A stretch of DNA of 64,000 nucleotides, from NCBI RefSeq assembly GCF_024385465.1, contig NZ_JANFLS010000002.1:372001-436000 (forward strand), written 5' to 3'. This DNA is from Arthrobacter sp. zg-Y844 (GTDB lineage Bacteria; Actinomycetota; Actinomycetes; Actinomycetales; Micrococcaceae). The notes beneath the pieces were generated by a model. It worked only from the letters and a program-made list of their open reading frames with translations. It was not told the origin of the DNA and ran no database searches. How positions within the stretch are numbered: position 1 is the first letter of the stretch; every line of letters begins with the position of its first letter. The position numbers and the translations under genes were made by a program. Below are positions 55,585 through 64,000 of this stretch, in pieces.

Positions 55585-56355
55585 CTACGCGCCGGCTGCG
55601 GCGTTGGCGCCGGTGAAGCGGTCGTAGCCTTCTTCTTCGAGGCGGTCGGCAAGTTCGGGCCCGCCCTGCTCGGCGATGTGGCCATCAACGAAGACGTGCA
55701 CATAGTCGGGCTTGATGTAACGAAGGATACGCGTGTAGTGCGTAATGAGCAGCGTGCCCATGCCGCCCTTGGAGTGCTCGCGGTTAACGCCTTCGGAAAC
55801 GATCTTCAGGGCGTCGACGTCGAGGCCGGAGTCGGTCTCGTCCAGGATGGCGATCTTCGGGTGGAAGAGTTCCATCTGGAGGATCTCGACGCGCTTCTTC
55901 TCGCCGCCGGAGAAGCCTTCATTGACGTTGCGCTGGGCGAAGTCGGCATCGATGCGAAGGTCGGCCATGGCCGCCTTGACGTCCTTGGTCCAGTGGCGCA
56001 GGGAGGGGGCTTCGCCGTCGAGCGCGGTCTTGGCGGTACGCAGGAAGTTGGTCATGGTGACGCCGGGAACCTCTACCGGGTACTGCATGGCCAGGAAGAG
56101 ACCGGCGCGGGCACGCTCGTCAACGCTCATGGCCAGGACGTCTTCGCCGTCGAGCGTGATGGAGCCGCTGTCCACGCTGTAGCGCGGGTGACCGGCAATG
56201 GTGGAGGCCAGGGTGGACTTGCCGGAGCCGTTGGGGCCCATGATGGCGTGCGTCTCACCGGTTTTGATGGTCAGGCTGACACCCTTCAGGATCGGCTTGC
56301 GGCCCTGTTCGGTCTCAATGCTGACGTGAAGATCCTTGATCTCAAGAGTAGACAT
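55585..56355 (-). CDS. sufC: Fe-S assembly ATPase SufC
   Basis: A 256-aa ABC ATPase that binds SufB and SufD to drive Fe-S cluster assembly. Walker A GPNGSGKSTLASTI, signature FSGGEKKRVEILQM, Walker B IAILDETDSGLDVDAL, and H-loop LLITHYTRIL. ATG 56355 gives the family start MSTLEIKDLHV, with AAAGGAG upstream. It sits between sufD and sufT. Confidence 0.95.
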   Translation of the reverse strand: MSTLEIKDLHVSIETEQGRKPILKGVSLTIKTGETHAIMGPNGSGKSTLASTIAGHPRYSVDSGSITLDGEDVLAMSVDERARAGLFLAMQYPVEVPGVTMTNFLRTAKTALDGEAPSLRHWTKDVKAAMADLRIDADFAQRNVNEGFSGGEKKRVEILQMELFHPKIAILDETDSGLDVDALKIVSEGVNREHSKGGMGTLLITHYTRILRYIKPDYVHVFVDGHIAEQGGPELADRLEEEGYDRFTGANAAAGA

Positions 56356-56460
56356 GCGAGTTGGCTTTCTCCTTTGCACCCGCGGGTGCGTTACTAAGCT
56401 TTGGGGATGGAAGGCGAGAGGGTCCGGGTGCCGGGATGATCCGGCACCCGGACTAGGGTC

Positions 56461-57795
56461 TCAGTAGGCTCCGGAGGCTTCGAGCTCGCGCTCGACAGCG
56501 TCGGTGAGACGCTCTTCCAGGGCAGGTACCTTGATCTGCTGGATGATCTCGGTGAGGAAGCCCCGGACCACCAGGCGGCGGGCGGTGTCCTCGGGGATGC
56601 CGCGTGCCATCAGGTAGAACAGGTGCTCGTCGTCGAACCGGCCGGTGGCGCTGGCGTGGCCGGCACCCTCGATCAGTCCGGTTTCGATCTCCAGGTTCGG
56701 TACGGAGTCGGCGCGGCCGCCGTCGGTCAGCAGCAGGTTGCGGTTGACTTCGTACGTGTCGGTGCCTTCTGCTTCCTTGCGGATCAGGACGTCGCCAACC
56801 CACACGGTGTGCGCGTCGCGGCCCTGCAGGGCGCCCTTGTACATAACGCGGGACTTGCAGTTCGCCACTGCGTGGTCCACGAACAGGCGCTGCTCAAGGT
56901 GCTGGCCGGCGTCGGCGTAGTACAGGCCGAACATTTCCACGTCGCCGCCGGTGGCGGTGAACTTGGAAGACGGGGTGACGCGCACCAGGTCGCCGCCAAG
57001 GCTGACGACGACGTGCTTGAACTTCGCGTCGCGGCCGATCTTCGCGTACTGCGCGGAGGCATGCACGGCGTCGTCGTCCCAGTCCTGGACGGAGACGACG
57101 GTCAGTTCCGCACCGTCACCGACCACGATTTCGACGTTCTGGGACAGCACTGCCGAACCCTTGTGGTCCAGGACCACAACGCCCTTGGAGAACTTCTCCG
57201 CGGTGATGACGATGTGCTGCGCGGCCGGATCCTTGCTGACACCGTTGATGGTCAGCGTGACGCTGCCTTCAACTACGGTCTCGGCGGGAATGGTTACGGC
57301 AGTGGCCTCGCGGAAGTCTTCCCACGCGGCGGCGGCAACCCGGTCTTCGGGGATGCCGGCCGAGCCGATGCGGGCGTCGGTGCGGGCAATGCTCTCGACC
57401 AGCACGCCGTCGGGGGCGACGACTGCCAGCTCGGGAGCTGTTCCGTCGAGGTCCGCAGTATGCAGTCCGCGCAGGCGCTTGAGCGGGGTGAACCGCCAGT
57501 CTTCTTCGCGGCCGGTCATTTTGCCGAAGTCAGCCCGGTGGAACGAGGTGGTACGGCCAGCGCGCGAGCTGTCCGGGATGCCCTCTCCGCCACCGTGGCT
57601 GTGGGACTTGCTGCTGTCGCCGCCCAGCGGTGAGGAGGCCTCGTTCAGCGGGGAGAGGTTTTCGCCCTCCTCGGTGAAGCCGTCAATGCGCACACGGCTG
57701 GTTTCCTTGGGGGAACCAACCTTGGCCTTGACCTCCTCCACTACATTGCTGACCTTTTCGGTCACGGTTTCGACGACGTCGTTAAGCTTCGACAT
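56461..57795 (-). CDS. sufD: Fe-S assembly protein SufD
   Basis: A 444-aa SufB/SufD-fold protein. The N-terminal ~90 residues are variable and low in complexity (SSPLGGDSSKSHSHGGGEG). Then comes the SufD core with GREEDWRFTPLKRLRGL and the beta-helix, ending in GRFDDEHLFYLMARGIPEDT and ALEERLTDAVERELE. It forms the SufBC2D scaffold. Its start overlaps the sufB stop by 1 nt (57795). Confidence 0.94.
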   Translation of the reverse strand: MSKLNDVVETVTEKVSNVVEEVKAKVGSPKETSRVRIDGFTEEGENLSPLNEASSPLGGDSSKSHSHGGGEGIPDSSRAGRTTSFHRADFGKMTGREEDWRFTPLKRLRGLHTADLDGTAPELAVVAPDGVLVESIARTDARIGSAGIPEDRVAAAAWEDFREATAVTIPAETVVEGSVTLTINGVSKDPAAQHIVITAEKFSKGVVVLDHKGSAVLSQNVEIVVGDGAELTVVSVQDWDDDAVHASAQYAKIGRDAKFKHVVVSLGGDLVRVTPSSKFTATGGDVEMFGLYYADAGQHLEQRLFVDHAVANCKSRVMYKGALQGRDAHTVWVGDVLIRKEAEGTDTYEVNRNLLLTDGGRADSVPNLEIETGLIEGAGHASATGRFDDEHLFYLMARGIPEDTARRLVVRGFLTEIIQQIKVPALEERLTDAVERELEASGAY

Positions 57796-59270
57796 TAACC
57801 GACGGCTCCTTCCATCTGGAGTTCGATGAGGCGGTTGAGTTCAAGGGCGTATTCCATCGGCAGTTCACGCGCGATCGGCTCGATGAAGCCGCGCACGATC
57901 ATTGCCATTGCCTCGTCCTCGGGAAGGCCGCGGGACATGAGGTAGAACAGCTGCTCCTCGCTGACGCGGGAGACAGTGGCTTCGTGGCCCATGGTGACGT
58001 CATCTTCGCGGATGTCCACGTACGGGTACGTGTCCGAGCGGGAGATGGTGTCCACCAGCAGGGCGTCGCAGCGCACGGTGTTGGCCGAGTGCGTGGCGCC
58101 TTCGCGGACCTGGACCAGGCCGCGGTAGGCGGCGCGGCCGCCGCCGCGGGCCACGGACTTGGAAATGATGGAGCTCTTGGTGTTCGGGGCAATGTGGACC
58201 ATCTTGGATCCGGTGTCCTGGTGCTGGCCCTCGCCGGCAAAGGCGATGGACAGGGTCTCACCCTTGGCGTGCTCGCCGACCAGGTAGACAGCCGGGTACT
58301 TCATGGTGACCTTGGAGCCGATGTTGCCGTCAATCCATTCCATGGTGGCGCCCTCGTGTGCAATGGCGCGCTTGGTGACCAGGTTGTACACGTTGTTGGA
58401 CCAGTTCTGGATGGTCGTGTAGCGGACGCGTGCGCCCTTCTTCACGATGATTTCGACGACGGCGCTGTGCAGCGAGTCCGAGGTGTAGATCGGTGCGGTG
58501 CAGCCCTCGATGTAGTGGACGTAGGAATCCTCGTCCGCAATGATCAGGGTGCGCTCGAACTGGCCCATGTTCTCCGTGTTGATACGGAAGTAGGCCTGCA
58601 GCGGGATCTCCACGTGGACGCCCTTGGGGACGTACACGAAGGAACCGCCGGACCACACGGCAGTGTTCAGCGAGCCGAACTTGTTGTCACCGACGGGAAT
58701 GACGGTGCCGAAGTACTCCTGGAACATTTCCGGGTGTTCCTTCAGCGCGGTGTCGGTGTCCAGGAAGATGACGCCCTGGCGTTCCAGGTCCTCGCGGAGC
58801 TGGTGGTAGACAACCTCGGACTCGTACTGCGCTGCGACGCCGGAAACCAGGCGGCCGCGCTCAGCCTCGGGGATCCCGAGCTTCTCGTACGTGTTGCGGA
58901 TGTCCTCGGGGAGGTCTTCCCAGGTGTTGGCCTGCTTCTCCGTGGATCGGACGAAGTACTTGATGTTGTCGAAGTCGATGCCGGAGAGGTCTGCGCCCCA
59001 GGTCGGCATCGGCTTGCGCTCAAAGTACTTCAGGCCCTTGAGGCGAAGGTCCAGCATCCACTGCGGCTCGTTCTTCTTAGCCGAAATGTCGCGGACGACT
59101 TCCTCACTCAGGCCGCGGCGGGCGGTTGCACCGGCGACGTCCGAGTCTGCCCATCCGTACTCGTATGTACCGATGCCCTCGAGTTCGGGGTTCTTCTCCA
59201 GGATGTCTGAAATCACAGACTCCGGCACCATGGAAGGTGCCGTTGGCTTCTGGGTTACTTGATCCGTCAT
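57795..59270 (-). CDS. sufB: Fe-S assembly scaffold SufB
   Basis: A 491-aa scaffold protein. It has [21 protein letters not shown] near the N-terminus, [19 protein letters not shown] with the conserved Cys, and the C-terminal [21 protein letters not shown] longer open frame exists, but ATG 59270 with AAAGG upstream gives the family start [19 protein letters not shown]. The sufR stop overlaps this start (TGATG), so regulator and scaffold are translationally coupled. Confidence 0.95.
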   Translation of the reverse strand: MTDQVTQKPTAPSMVPESVISDILEKNPELEGIGTYEYGWADSDVAGATARRGLSEEVVRDISAKKNEPQWMLDLRLKGLKYFERKPMPTWGADLSGIDFDNIKYFVRSTEKQANTWEDLPEDIRNTYEKLGIPEAERGRLVSGVAAQYESEVVYHQLREDLERQGVIFLDTDTALKEHPEMFQEYFGTVIPVGDNKFGSLNTAVWSGGSFVYVPKGVHVEIPLQAYFRINTENMGQFERTLIIADEDSYVHYIEGCTAPIYTSDSLHSAVVEIIVKKGARVRYTTIQNWSNNVYNLVTKRAIAHEGATMEWIDGNIGSKVTMKYPAVYLVGEHAKGETLSIAFAGEGQHQDTGSKMVHIAPNTKSSIISKSVARGGGRAAYRGLVQVREGATHSANTVRCDALLVDTISRSDTYPYVDIREDDVTMGHEATVSRVSEEQLFYLMSRGLPEDEAMAMIVRGFIEPIARELPMEYALELNRLIELQMEGAVG

Positions 59271-60052
59271 CACGGCCTTTCTTGCTGATGAATGGATGTG
59301 GACTGGTTGGTCTCGGCGTGCAGTGGAACCTGCGGCGCGGATCGGGTCCGACCCACGGGAATGTGGGTCGTACAAACATGGCCGCCGCGGGAGAGCGTGG
59401 ACAGTCGGCGGACGTCCACCTCCAGCAGGCGGGCAAAAACTTCGGTCTCCTTGTCACAGAAGACGGGGTAGGCCGTGGCGAGTCCCTGGATGGGGCAGTG
59501 CGCCTGGCACAGCTGGATACTCAGCAGCGTGCTCTTTTTCGCCGTGGCGCCGATCATGGTGGTCGACGCGACGAAACCGTCCTTCGTCAGTTCGGCGGCC
59601 AGCGCTTCGGCGCGGTCGGCGAGTTCGGGACCGGCGGCGTCGACGACGGGTCGGTAGCGATCCTCCATCCGGCCGAACCGTTCCGCGGCAAACGCCTCGA
59701 TTGCCTGGGGGCCAAGGGCTGCACCAAGCTGGCGCAGCGCCTCGGTGGCGATGTCGAGGTAATCGTTGCCCAGGTGGGCCTGTCCCTGCGGGCTCAATAC
59801 GTACCGCCGGGCCGGCCTTCCTGCACCGGATGAGGAATTGCGGACAAGCTTGACCTGGATCAGGCCCTTCCCTGAGAGGGCGTCAAGATGGCGGCGCACG
59901 GCGGCGGGCGTGAAGCCCAGCCGTTCCCCGAGCTCCGCGGCACTGACCGGGCCGTGCTCCAGAACCGCACCCAGCACTTTGTCCCGGGTGCGCTCCTCCG
60001 CTTCGCGGGCAGCGCTCGGCACGGCCGCCGCCTTAGTCTCAGAGTTGCTCAC
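59270..60052 (-). CDS. sufR: SufR, iron-sulfur-sensing repressor of the suf operon
   Basis: A 260-aa ArsR/DeoR-type winged helix protein. [33 protein letters not shown]. The C-terminal half carries the cluster cysteines: LCQAHC (C-x3-C), then Cys in YPVFCDKE 13 residues later, and another in GGHVCTTH. SufR represses suf when holding its Fe-S cluster. The start is uncertain: GTG 60052 gives [12 protein letters not shown], and an in-frame GTG at 60061 is also possible. First gene of the sufRBDCT operon. Confidence 0.92.
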   Translation of the reverse strand: MSNSETKAAAVPSAAREAEERTRDKVLGAVLEHGPVSAAELGERLGFTPAAVRRHLDALSGKGLIQVKLVRNSSSGAGRPARRYVLSPQGQAHLGNDYLDIATEALRQLGAALGPQAIEAFAAERFGRMEDRYRPVVDAAGPELADRAEALAAELTKDGFVASTTMIGATAKKSTLLSIQLCQAHCPIQGLATAYPVFCDKETEVFARLLEVDVRRLSTLSRGGHVCTTHIPVGRTRSAPQVPLHAETNQSTSIHQQERP

Positions 60053-60097
60053 AGAATACACAACACAAGCATGACCTAATCTGTTCCCCGATTCCAC

Positions 60098-60116
60098 TAA
60101 GGCAAGGCTTGCCATC
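60098..60116. promoter_or_regulatory. Palindrome before sufR resembling an IdeR/DtxR iron box
   Basis: GGCAAG-G-CTTGCC is a perfect 6-bp inverted repeat. The 19-bp window TAAGGCAAGGCTTGCCATC agrees with the IdeR/DtxR consensus TTAGGTTAGGCTAACCTAA at about 11 positions by eye. It sits 46 bp before the sufR start and about 65 bp before the divergent ABC gene. It could also be a SufR site. Confidence 0.4.
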
Positions 60117-60168
60117 GCCAAGGTCCATCGCGCGTGATGCCTGTGCCGGGGTCCTGTACTACCTAACG

Positions 60169-60174
60169 TAGAAT
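60169..60174 (+). promoter_or_regulatory. Putative leaderless promoter (-10) of the ABC exporter
   Basis: TAGAAT, close to the ideal -10, lies 6 nt before GTG 60181. It also lies just before ATG 60175, so GTG 60181 is the likelier leaderless start. Confidence 0.5.
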
Positions 60175-60180
60175 ATGCAG

Positions 60181-61143
60181 GTGCCTATCGATGAACCCTG
60201 CCTGACCATTAAAGGTCTGATCAAGGACTGCGGCCCGGTTGCTGGTCTCGACGGCAAAATGATCCGTGTGCTGGCCGGCGTCGACTTCAGTGCCCGCCGC
60301 GGATCCGTCACTGCCCTCCTTGGTGCCAACGGAGCGGGGAAGACCACCACGCTTGAATGCGCCCAGGGCCTGCAGTCCATTGACGGCGGGGAAATCCGCC
60401 TGCTCGGACAGGATCCTTACCGTGCGGATGCCCGCCTCCGGAGCCGCGTAGGCGTGATGCTCCAGGAAGGCGGACTCCCGCCGTCGGCCCGTCCCGTAGC
60501 CCTGCTTGAGCATGTGGCCCGCATGTACGAGGCACCCCGGCCGGTCGCCGAGCTGGTGGACCGCCTGGGTATCCGCAGCTTCGCCAACACCGGCATCCGG
60601 CGCCTCTCCGGCGGGCAGAAGCAGCGACTGGCCATGGCCGCGGCGCTGATCGGCCGCCCCGAGGTCCTTTTCCTGGACGAACCCAGCGCCGGCCTGGATC
60701 CCCAGTCCCGCCAGATCGTGTTCGACCTGATCTCCGAGCTGCGCGACGAGGGTCTCGGCATCATCCTCACCACCCACCTGATGGACGACGCGCAGAAGCT
60801 GGCCGACTACGTCTACATCATCGACGCCGGCAAGACCGTCGCCTCGGGCACCGTAGCCGAACTCACCTCCGCCACCGGCTCCCCCGCCGAGCAGCGGTTG
60901 CTGACGTTCGACGCTGAACCCGGGCTCGACGTCGTCGCCCTCGCCTCAGGACGGCTGCACCATCTGGAGGTGCAGGAGGCCGCACCCGGACACTACGCCG
61001 TCCGCGGGGCGCTGACGCCCCACGACCTGGCCGCACTGGCCGTGTGGTGGGCGGAACGGAACATCCTGCCTTCTTCAGTACACATGGCTTCGCGTACCCT
61101 CGAGGACGTTTTCCTCGACCTGTCCGGAAGGACCATCCGTTGA
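60181..61143 (+). CDS. ABC exporter ATP-binding protein
   Basis: A 320-aa ATPase. Walker A LGANGAGKTTTLECA, signature LSGGQKQRLAMAAALI, Walker B VLFLDEPSAGLDPQ, and H-loop TTHLMDDAQ. The C-terminal ~90 residues form an extra domain common in drug/lipid-type (DrrA-like) exporters. GTG 60181 is preferred to ATG 60175 because of its 6-nt spacing to TAGAAT. It overlaps the permease start. It lies between sufR and ctaA; a heme- or redox-linked role has been suggested for such neighbours, but this is unproven here. Confidence 0.9.
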   Translation: MPIDEPCLTIKGLIKDCGPVAGLDGKMIRVLAGVDFSARRGSVTALLGANGAGKTTTLECAQGLQSIDGGEIRLLGQDPYRADARLRSRVGVMLQEGGLPPSARPVALLEHVARMYEAPRPVAELVDRLGIRSFANTGIRRLSGGQKQRLAMAAALIGRPEVLFLDEPSAGLDPQSRQIVFDLISELRDEGLGIILTTHLMDDAQKLADYVYIIDAGKTVASGTVAELTSATGSPAEQRLLTFDAEPGLDVVALASGRLHHLEVQEAAPGHYAVRGALTPHDLAALAVWWAERNILPSSVHMASRTLEDVFLDLSGRTIR

Positions 61144-61883
61144 GTGCTCCCGCATCGTTGCCGGCGCGCATCCTGAACCAGGGCCGGTATGAGGCACTGA
61201 CGATGCTGCGCAACGGCGAACAGCTGATCCTCGCCGTGGTCCTGCCGCTGCTGGCCATGGTGGCCCTGGTGGTCACTCCCCTGCTGGACGGCTACGGAAC
61301 CAGCCGGATCAACATGGCAGCCCCGGGCATCTTCGCGCTCTGCGCCATGTCCACCGCGTTTACCGGGCAGGGCATCGCCACCGGCTTTGACCGCCGGTAC
61401 GGCGTGCTCCGCTACCTGTCCACCACTCCCCTGGGCCGCACCGGTCTGATTGCCGGGAAGGTCATTGCGGTCCTGGCCGTCCTGGCCATCCAGGTGGTAC
61501 TGGTCTCCGTAGCGGCGCTGCTGTTCGGCTGGCAGCCGGAGCTGAGCGGGTTGCTGCCGGCCGCCGTGCAGCTGGTGCTCGGCGCGGTGGCGTTCACTGC
61601 CCTCGGCCTCCTGGTCGCCGGCACCGTACGGCCTGAGGCCACCTTGGCCATAACCAACCTGCTGTGGATCCTCCTTGCTGCGGCCGGCGGTATCATCATC
61701 CCGGTAGGCAACCTGCCCGATGTACTGCAGCCGTTTATCGAGGTCCTCCCCTCTGCGGCCCTTGGTGACGCACTGCGCTCGGCCCTGATCGACTCGCAGT
61801 TCAACATTTCCGCCACGCTGATCCTTCTGGCGTGGACAATACTGGGCGGCCTGGGTGCTGTCCGCTGGTTCAAATGGAGTTAG
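61140..61883 (+). CDS. ABC-2 type permease
   Basis: A 247-aa membrane protein with six hydrophobic segments, e.g. LILAVVLPLLAMVALVVTPL and VAFTALGLLVAGTVRPEATL. The start is TTG 61140, overlapping the ATPase stop, with GGAAGGA upstream. It forms an exporter with the preceding ATPase. The substrate is unknown. Its end lies 5 bp before the ctaA start, so the three genes are likely one transcript. Confidence 0.88.
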   Translation: MSAPASLPARILNQGRYEALTMLRNGEQLILAVVLPLLAMVALVVTPLLDGYGTSRINMAAPGIFALCAMSTAFTGQGIATGFDRRYGVLRYLSTTPLGRTGLIAGKVIAVLAVLAIQVVLVSVAALLFGWQPELSGLLPAAVQLVLGAVAFTALGLLVAGTVRPEATLAITNLLWILLAAAGGIIIPVGNLPDVLQPFIEVLPSAALGDALRSALIDSQFNISATLILLAWTILGGLGAVRWFKWS

Positions 61884-61888
61884 AAACC

Positions 61889-62890
61889 GTGTCATCAACC
61901 TCGGCCGGTGTCCCCGCCCGGCAATCGAACAGCCAGCTGCCGGTGGCCGGACGCCTTATCCGCAACCTTGCCGTGGCCTCACTGGTGGCCAACATAGTAA
62001 TCGTGGTGACCGGCGGTGCCGTGCGCCTGACGGCGTCCGGGCTCGGCTGTCCTGAATGGCCGCTGTGCACGGCCGATTCCCTCGTTACGACCCCCGAGAT
62101 GGGGCTGCACGGCGTCATCGAGTTCGGCAATCGGCTACTCACTTTCGTGCTGACGGCAATTGCCTTTGCGATGGTCTTCTCCGTGTGGCGCCTGCGGTCC
62201 GAACGCCGTGATCTCTGGTGGCTTTCCATCGCCCTGCTGGCCGGCGTCCCGGCCCAGGCCGTCATCGGCGGGATCACCGTCCTGACGGACCTCAACCCGT
62301 GGGTTGTGGGCCTGCACTTCCTTGCCTCCACCATCATGATCACCGTGGCCGTGGTCATGGTGAACCGCTCAAGGCTTTCCGCGATGGACCTCCAGGCACG
62401 CCATGCTCCGCTGGCGGATAAAAACCTCCGCCCCGTACTGGGTGCCATCGGCGTCCTGTCCGCCCTGACCGTGGTGCTGGGCGTTGTAGTAACCGGTTCC
62501 GGCCCGCACGCCGGCGACCACGGAGCTGCGCGTAACGGCCTGAACCCGGACCTGATCACCCGCATCCACGTGGTGCCCGTCTACCTGCTGGTCTTTGCGC
62601 TGGCCGTGGCCCTGTACCTGGTGGTCCGCAGGGCGACCGATGCCCGGGTGCGCCGGGCCGTGATGGTGCTGGGCGTCGTCGTACTGGCACAGGCAGCCAT
62701 CGGCTACGTGCAGCACTTCCTGCACCTGCCCATCGCGCTGGTGGCCCTGCACATGCTCGGCGCCTGCCTGCTGACGGCCGCAGCCGCCCAGGCCGTCTAT
62801 ATCGGCTTCAACAAGCAGGTTCCCGGCGGGGCCGCGATTGCGGTCCAGCAGGCCCGGCGGGCGCGGAAGACCCGGACCGTTCGCAGGTAA
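61889..62890 (+). CDS. ctaA: Heme A synthase (COX15/CtaA)
   Basis: A 333-aa membrane protein with about eight helices. The conserved VTGGAVRLTASGLGCPEWPLC (Cys-containing loop) and HGVIEFGNRLLTF (His ligand and Glu) are present, as is the second-half TGSGPHAGDHGA and HMLGACLLTAAAA. It oxidises heme O to heme A for cytochrome aa3. GTG 61889 has GGAG 8 nt upstream; ATG 61874 is an alternative. It is convergent with ctaB, which makes its substrate. Confidence 0.92.
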   Translation: MSSTSAGVPARQSNSQLPVAGRLIRNLAVASLVANIVIVVTGGAVRLTASGLGCPEWPLCTADSLVTTPEMGLHGVIEFGNRLLTFVLTAIAFAMVFSVWRLRSERRDLWWLSIALLAGVPAQAVIGGITVLTDLNPWVVGLHFLASTIMITVAVVMVNRSRLSAMDLQARHAPLADKNLRPVLGAIGVLSALTVVLGVVVTGSGPHAGDHGAARNGLNPDLITRIHVVPVYLLVFALAVALYLVVRRATDARVRRAVMVLGVVVLAQAAIGYVQHFLHLPIALVALHMLGACLLTAAAAQAVYIGFNKQVPGGAAIAVQQARRARKTRTVRR

Positions 62891-62905
62891 CGGGCGCACT
62901 TTCCG

Positions 62906-62945
62906 AAGAAGGGCCGGACTCCTGACGGGGTCCGGCCCTTCTTCT
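62906..62945 (+). terminator. Terminator after ctaA
   Basis: GAAGAAGGGCCGGAC pairs perfectly with GTCCGGCCCTTCTTC across a 10-nt loop, 16 bp past the ctaA stop. Confidence 0.85.
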
Positions 62946-63033
62946 GTCTCCGGGCCTGGCTGGGACCGGTCGGCCCGGCCGGGTCTTCTGCCGGCCGGCC
63001 CCTGTCCCGCCCCACCCCGACACTGGATCGGCT

Positions 63034-63080
63034 GAGCAGATAACGGGGCTATGCCGGGTTCTGAAGGCCGTTATCTGCTC
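63034..63080. repeat. 13-bp perfect inverted repeat with 21-bp spacer
   Basis: GAGCAGATAACGG (63034-63046) and CCGTTATCTGCTC (63068-63080). There is no T run next to it. It could be a protein-binding site, a REP-like element or a small-RNA stem. Confidence 0.8.
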
Positions 63081-63376
63081 TTTCGACGCTTCACAACGAG
63101 GTTCCGGCTGGCATAACCGCTTCCGCAGCAACAGCACACCATGTGGTGGGAATACCCGCTCGGAACTGCACTGGCCGGGGCTGCTGCATTCAAAGGGCAG
63201 TGGATCGGCACGTCCTAACGGAGGATGCGGCACGTTCTGGGTGAACACACGCACGGACCGGCACGGGAGAGGCACGGGGTGCTGTAACGGGCGCGGAGGA
63301 CGTTCCGGGTTAGGCGGCTTTAATACTCCCTGCGAGCTCTGCGAGCAGGGAGTTTCGTTGCCGCCGTTCCGGAACG

Positions 63377-63456
63377 CCCGAAGCGCACGGCGCCCGAAGC
63401 GCACGGCGCCCGAAGCGCACGGCGCCCGAAGCGCGCGGCGCCCGGAGCGCGTTCTG
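63377..63456. repeat. Five 16-bp tandem repeats
   Basis: CCCGAAGCGCACGGCG repeats with exact 16-bp period; three copies are identical, the fourth has one change, the fifth is degenerate after 11 bp. A 16-bp unit shifts the reading frame at each copy, so it is not coding. Confidence 0.9.
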
Positions 63457-63509
63457 CCCCCGGAACGCCCCGGCGAACCCTGGAAACAGAGAAGCCCGGA
63501 CACAACAAT

Positions 63510-63535
63510 GGCCGGACCCCTAAGGGGATCCGGCC
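63510..63535 (-). terminator. Terminator hairpin after ctaB
   Basis: GGCCGGACCCC and GGGGATCCGGCC pair around TAA with a bulged base. On the minus strand it is followed by a T-rich ATTGTTGTG. It lies 16 bp past the ctaB stop. Confidence 0.65.
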
Positions 63536-63551
63536 ACCGTAAAGCGGAAGG

Positions 63552-64000
63552 CTAGACCAGCGCGCCGCCCACGAACGGATCCACGGCCAGGGCCAGGAAG
63601 AGGATCGTAAGGTAGCTGATGGACAGGTGGAAGACCTTCATGGCGGACTTGTCATTGAGCTCTTCGCGCTGCGCACGGGAATGCAGCTTGTGGGCCTCGG
63701 CCACGAACCAGCCGCCGGAGAGCAGGGCGGCAATGGTGTAGACCCAGCCGGCACCGCCCACGGGAACCAGCAGCAGCGAGCAGGCGACGGTGGCGTAGGC
63801 GTACAACACCACCTGGACGGAGACGAGCTTGGCGCCCGCAACCGCGCCGAGCATCGGCACGCTGGCGTTGCGGTAGTCCTCGCCGTACTTCATGGACAGC
63901 GGCCAGTAGTGCGGCGGCGTCCACAGGAAGATGATCATGAACAGGATGATGGCCGGCCATTCCACCTTGTCGGTGACGGCAGCCCACGCGATGAGTACGG
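63552..64000 (-). CDS. ctaB: Protoheme IX farnesyltransferase (heme O synthase), C-terminal part
   Basis: The gene enters from the right edge; about 149 codons are visible. The segment [23 protein letters not shown] is followed by [24 protein letters not shown], a conserved UbiA-family region of heme O synthases, and three to four helices follow. It attaches the farnesyl tail to heme B, giving heme O, which CtaA converts to heme A. The true start lies beyond position 64000. Confidence 0.93.
   Translation of the reverse strand, partial: VLIAWAAVTDKVEWPAIILFMIIFLWTPPHYWPLSMKYGEDYRNASVPMLGAVAGAKLVSVQVVLYAYATVACSLLLVPVGGAGWVYTIAALLSGGWFVAEAHKLHSRAQREELNDKSAMKVFHLSISYLTILFLALAVDPFVGGALV

Larger units (their letters stand above)
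62946..63509. other. Gene-poor intergenic region between ctaA and ctaB
   Basis: The only stretch over 300 bp without a convincing gene. Open frames here are made by repeats and have no plausible start or protein pattern. It holds a 13-bp inverted repeat (63034-63080), a small hairpin ACTCCCTGC/GCAGGGAGT (63325-63353) followed by TTTCGTT, and a 16-bp tandem repeat (63377-63456). A small RNA ending at the hairpin is possible but not shown. Confidence 0.7.

Noticed and set aside
63241-63555. 104-codon plus-strand frame in the ctaA-ctaB spacer
   Set aside because: Its sequence comes from the 16-bp repeat and the terminator region, with no ribosome site and overlap with ctaB.

Overview
This 64-kb window is high-GC chromosomal DNA from an actinomycete, most likely Arthrobacter or a close relative in the Micrococcaceae. 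The markers are the Pup-proteasome set (prcA, prcB, pup, dop, arc), a mycothiol gene (mshC), an actinobacterial-type glgA/glgC pair, a SufR-SufBDC-SufT iron-sulfur operon, actinobacterial CtaA/CtaB, a DUF222/HNH endonuclease and many leaderless transcripts. Almost everything is ordinary core-genome content. I see no phage, integrase, insertion sequence or CRISPR array.

Layout. 1-7.6 kb (minus strand): HAD phosphatase, M50 protease with CBS domains, tRNA m1A58 methyltransferase, proteasomal ATPase Arc, Dop, Pup, PrcB and the first codons of PrcA, probably one long operon with a leaderless promoter at its head. 7.7-14 kb: a PAC2-family protein, mshC, uppP, two small unknown proteins, an acyl-CoA dehydrogenase whose 3' end is tandemly duplicated, and an M20 dipeptidase. 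14.1-17.5 kb: tRNA-Leu(GAG) with a strong terminator, a CNNM/CorC-type membrane protein, an APC permease and a universal stress protein. 17.6-25.4 kb: kynureninase, then a lipid locus (thiolase, FabG4-like reductase and MaoC dehydratase, divergent from a TetR regulator and an acyl-CoA oxidase-like protein). 25.5-28 kb: divergent glgA/glgC. 28-38 kb: an unusual zinc-ribbon SDR, a Ca2+-type P-ATPase, a YeiH-family transporter, a GT-C-like membrane protein and aminopeptidase N.

38-48.6 kb: cupin, lipoate-ligase family protein, zinc-free L31 with a structured leader, a lipoprotein, a SpoU RNA methyltransferase, an ABC ATPase, SerB, two SDRs, DUF3099, a small Cys/His protein, SURF1 and an ABC-F ATPase. 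48.9-55.1 kb: the bioYMN biotin transporter, a zinc metallopeptidase, a DUF222/HNH protein and a three-gene unit (NTF2-like, unknown, KptA). 55.2-64 kb: sufT-sufC-sufD-sufB-sufR, an ABC exporter, ctaA, a repeat-bearing intergenic region, and ctaB running off the right edge.

The points most worth a second look are the zinc-ribbon SDR that lacks the catalytic Tyr, the KptA / small-protein unit, the candidate L31 leader RNA, an iron-box-like palindrome before sufR, several short in-phase tandem repeats at gene 3' ends, and the many leaderless promoters of the form TANNNT followed 6-7 nt later by ATG or GTG. I did not find a clearly new multi-gene system.
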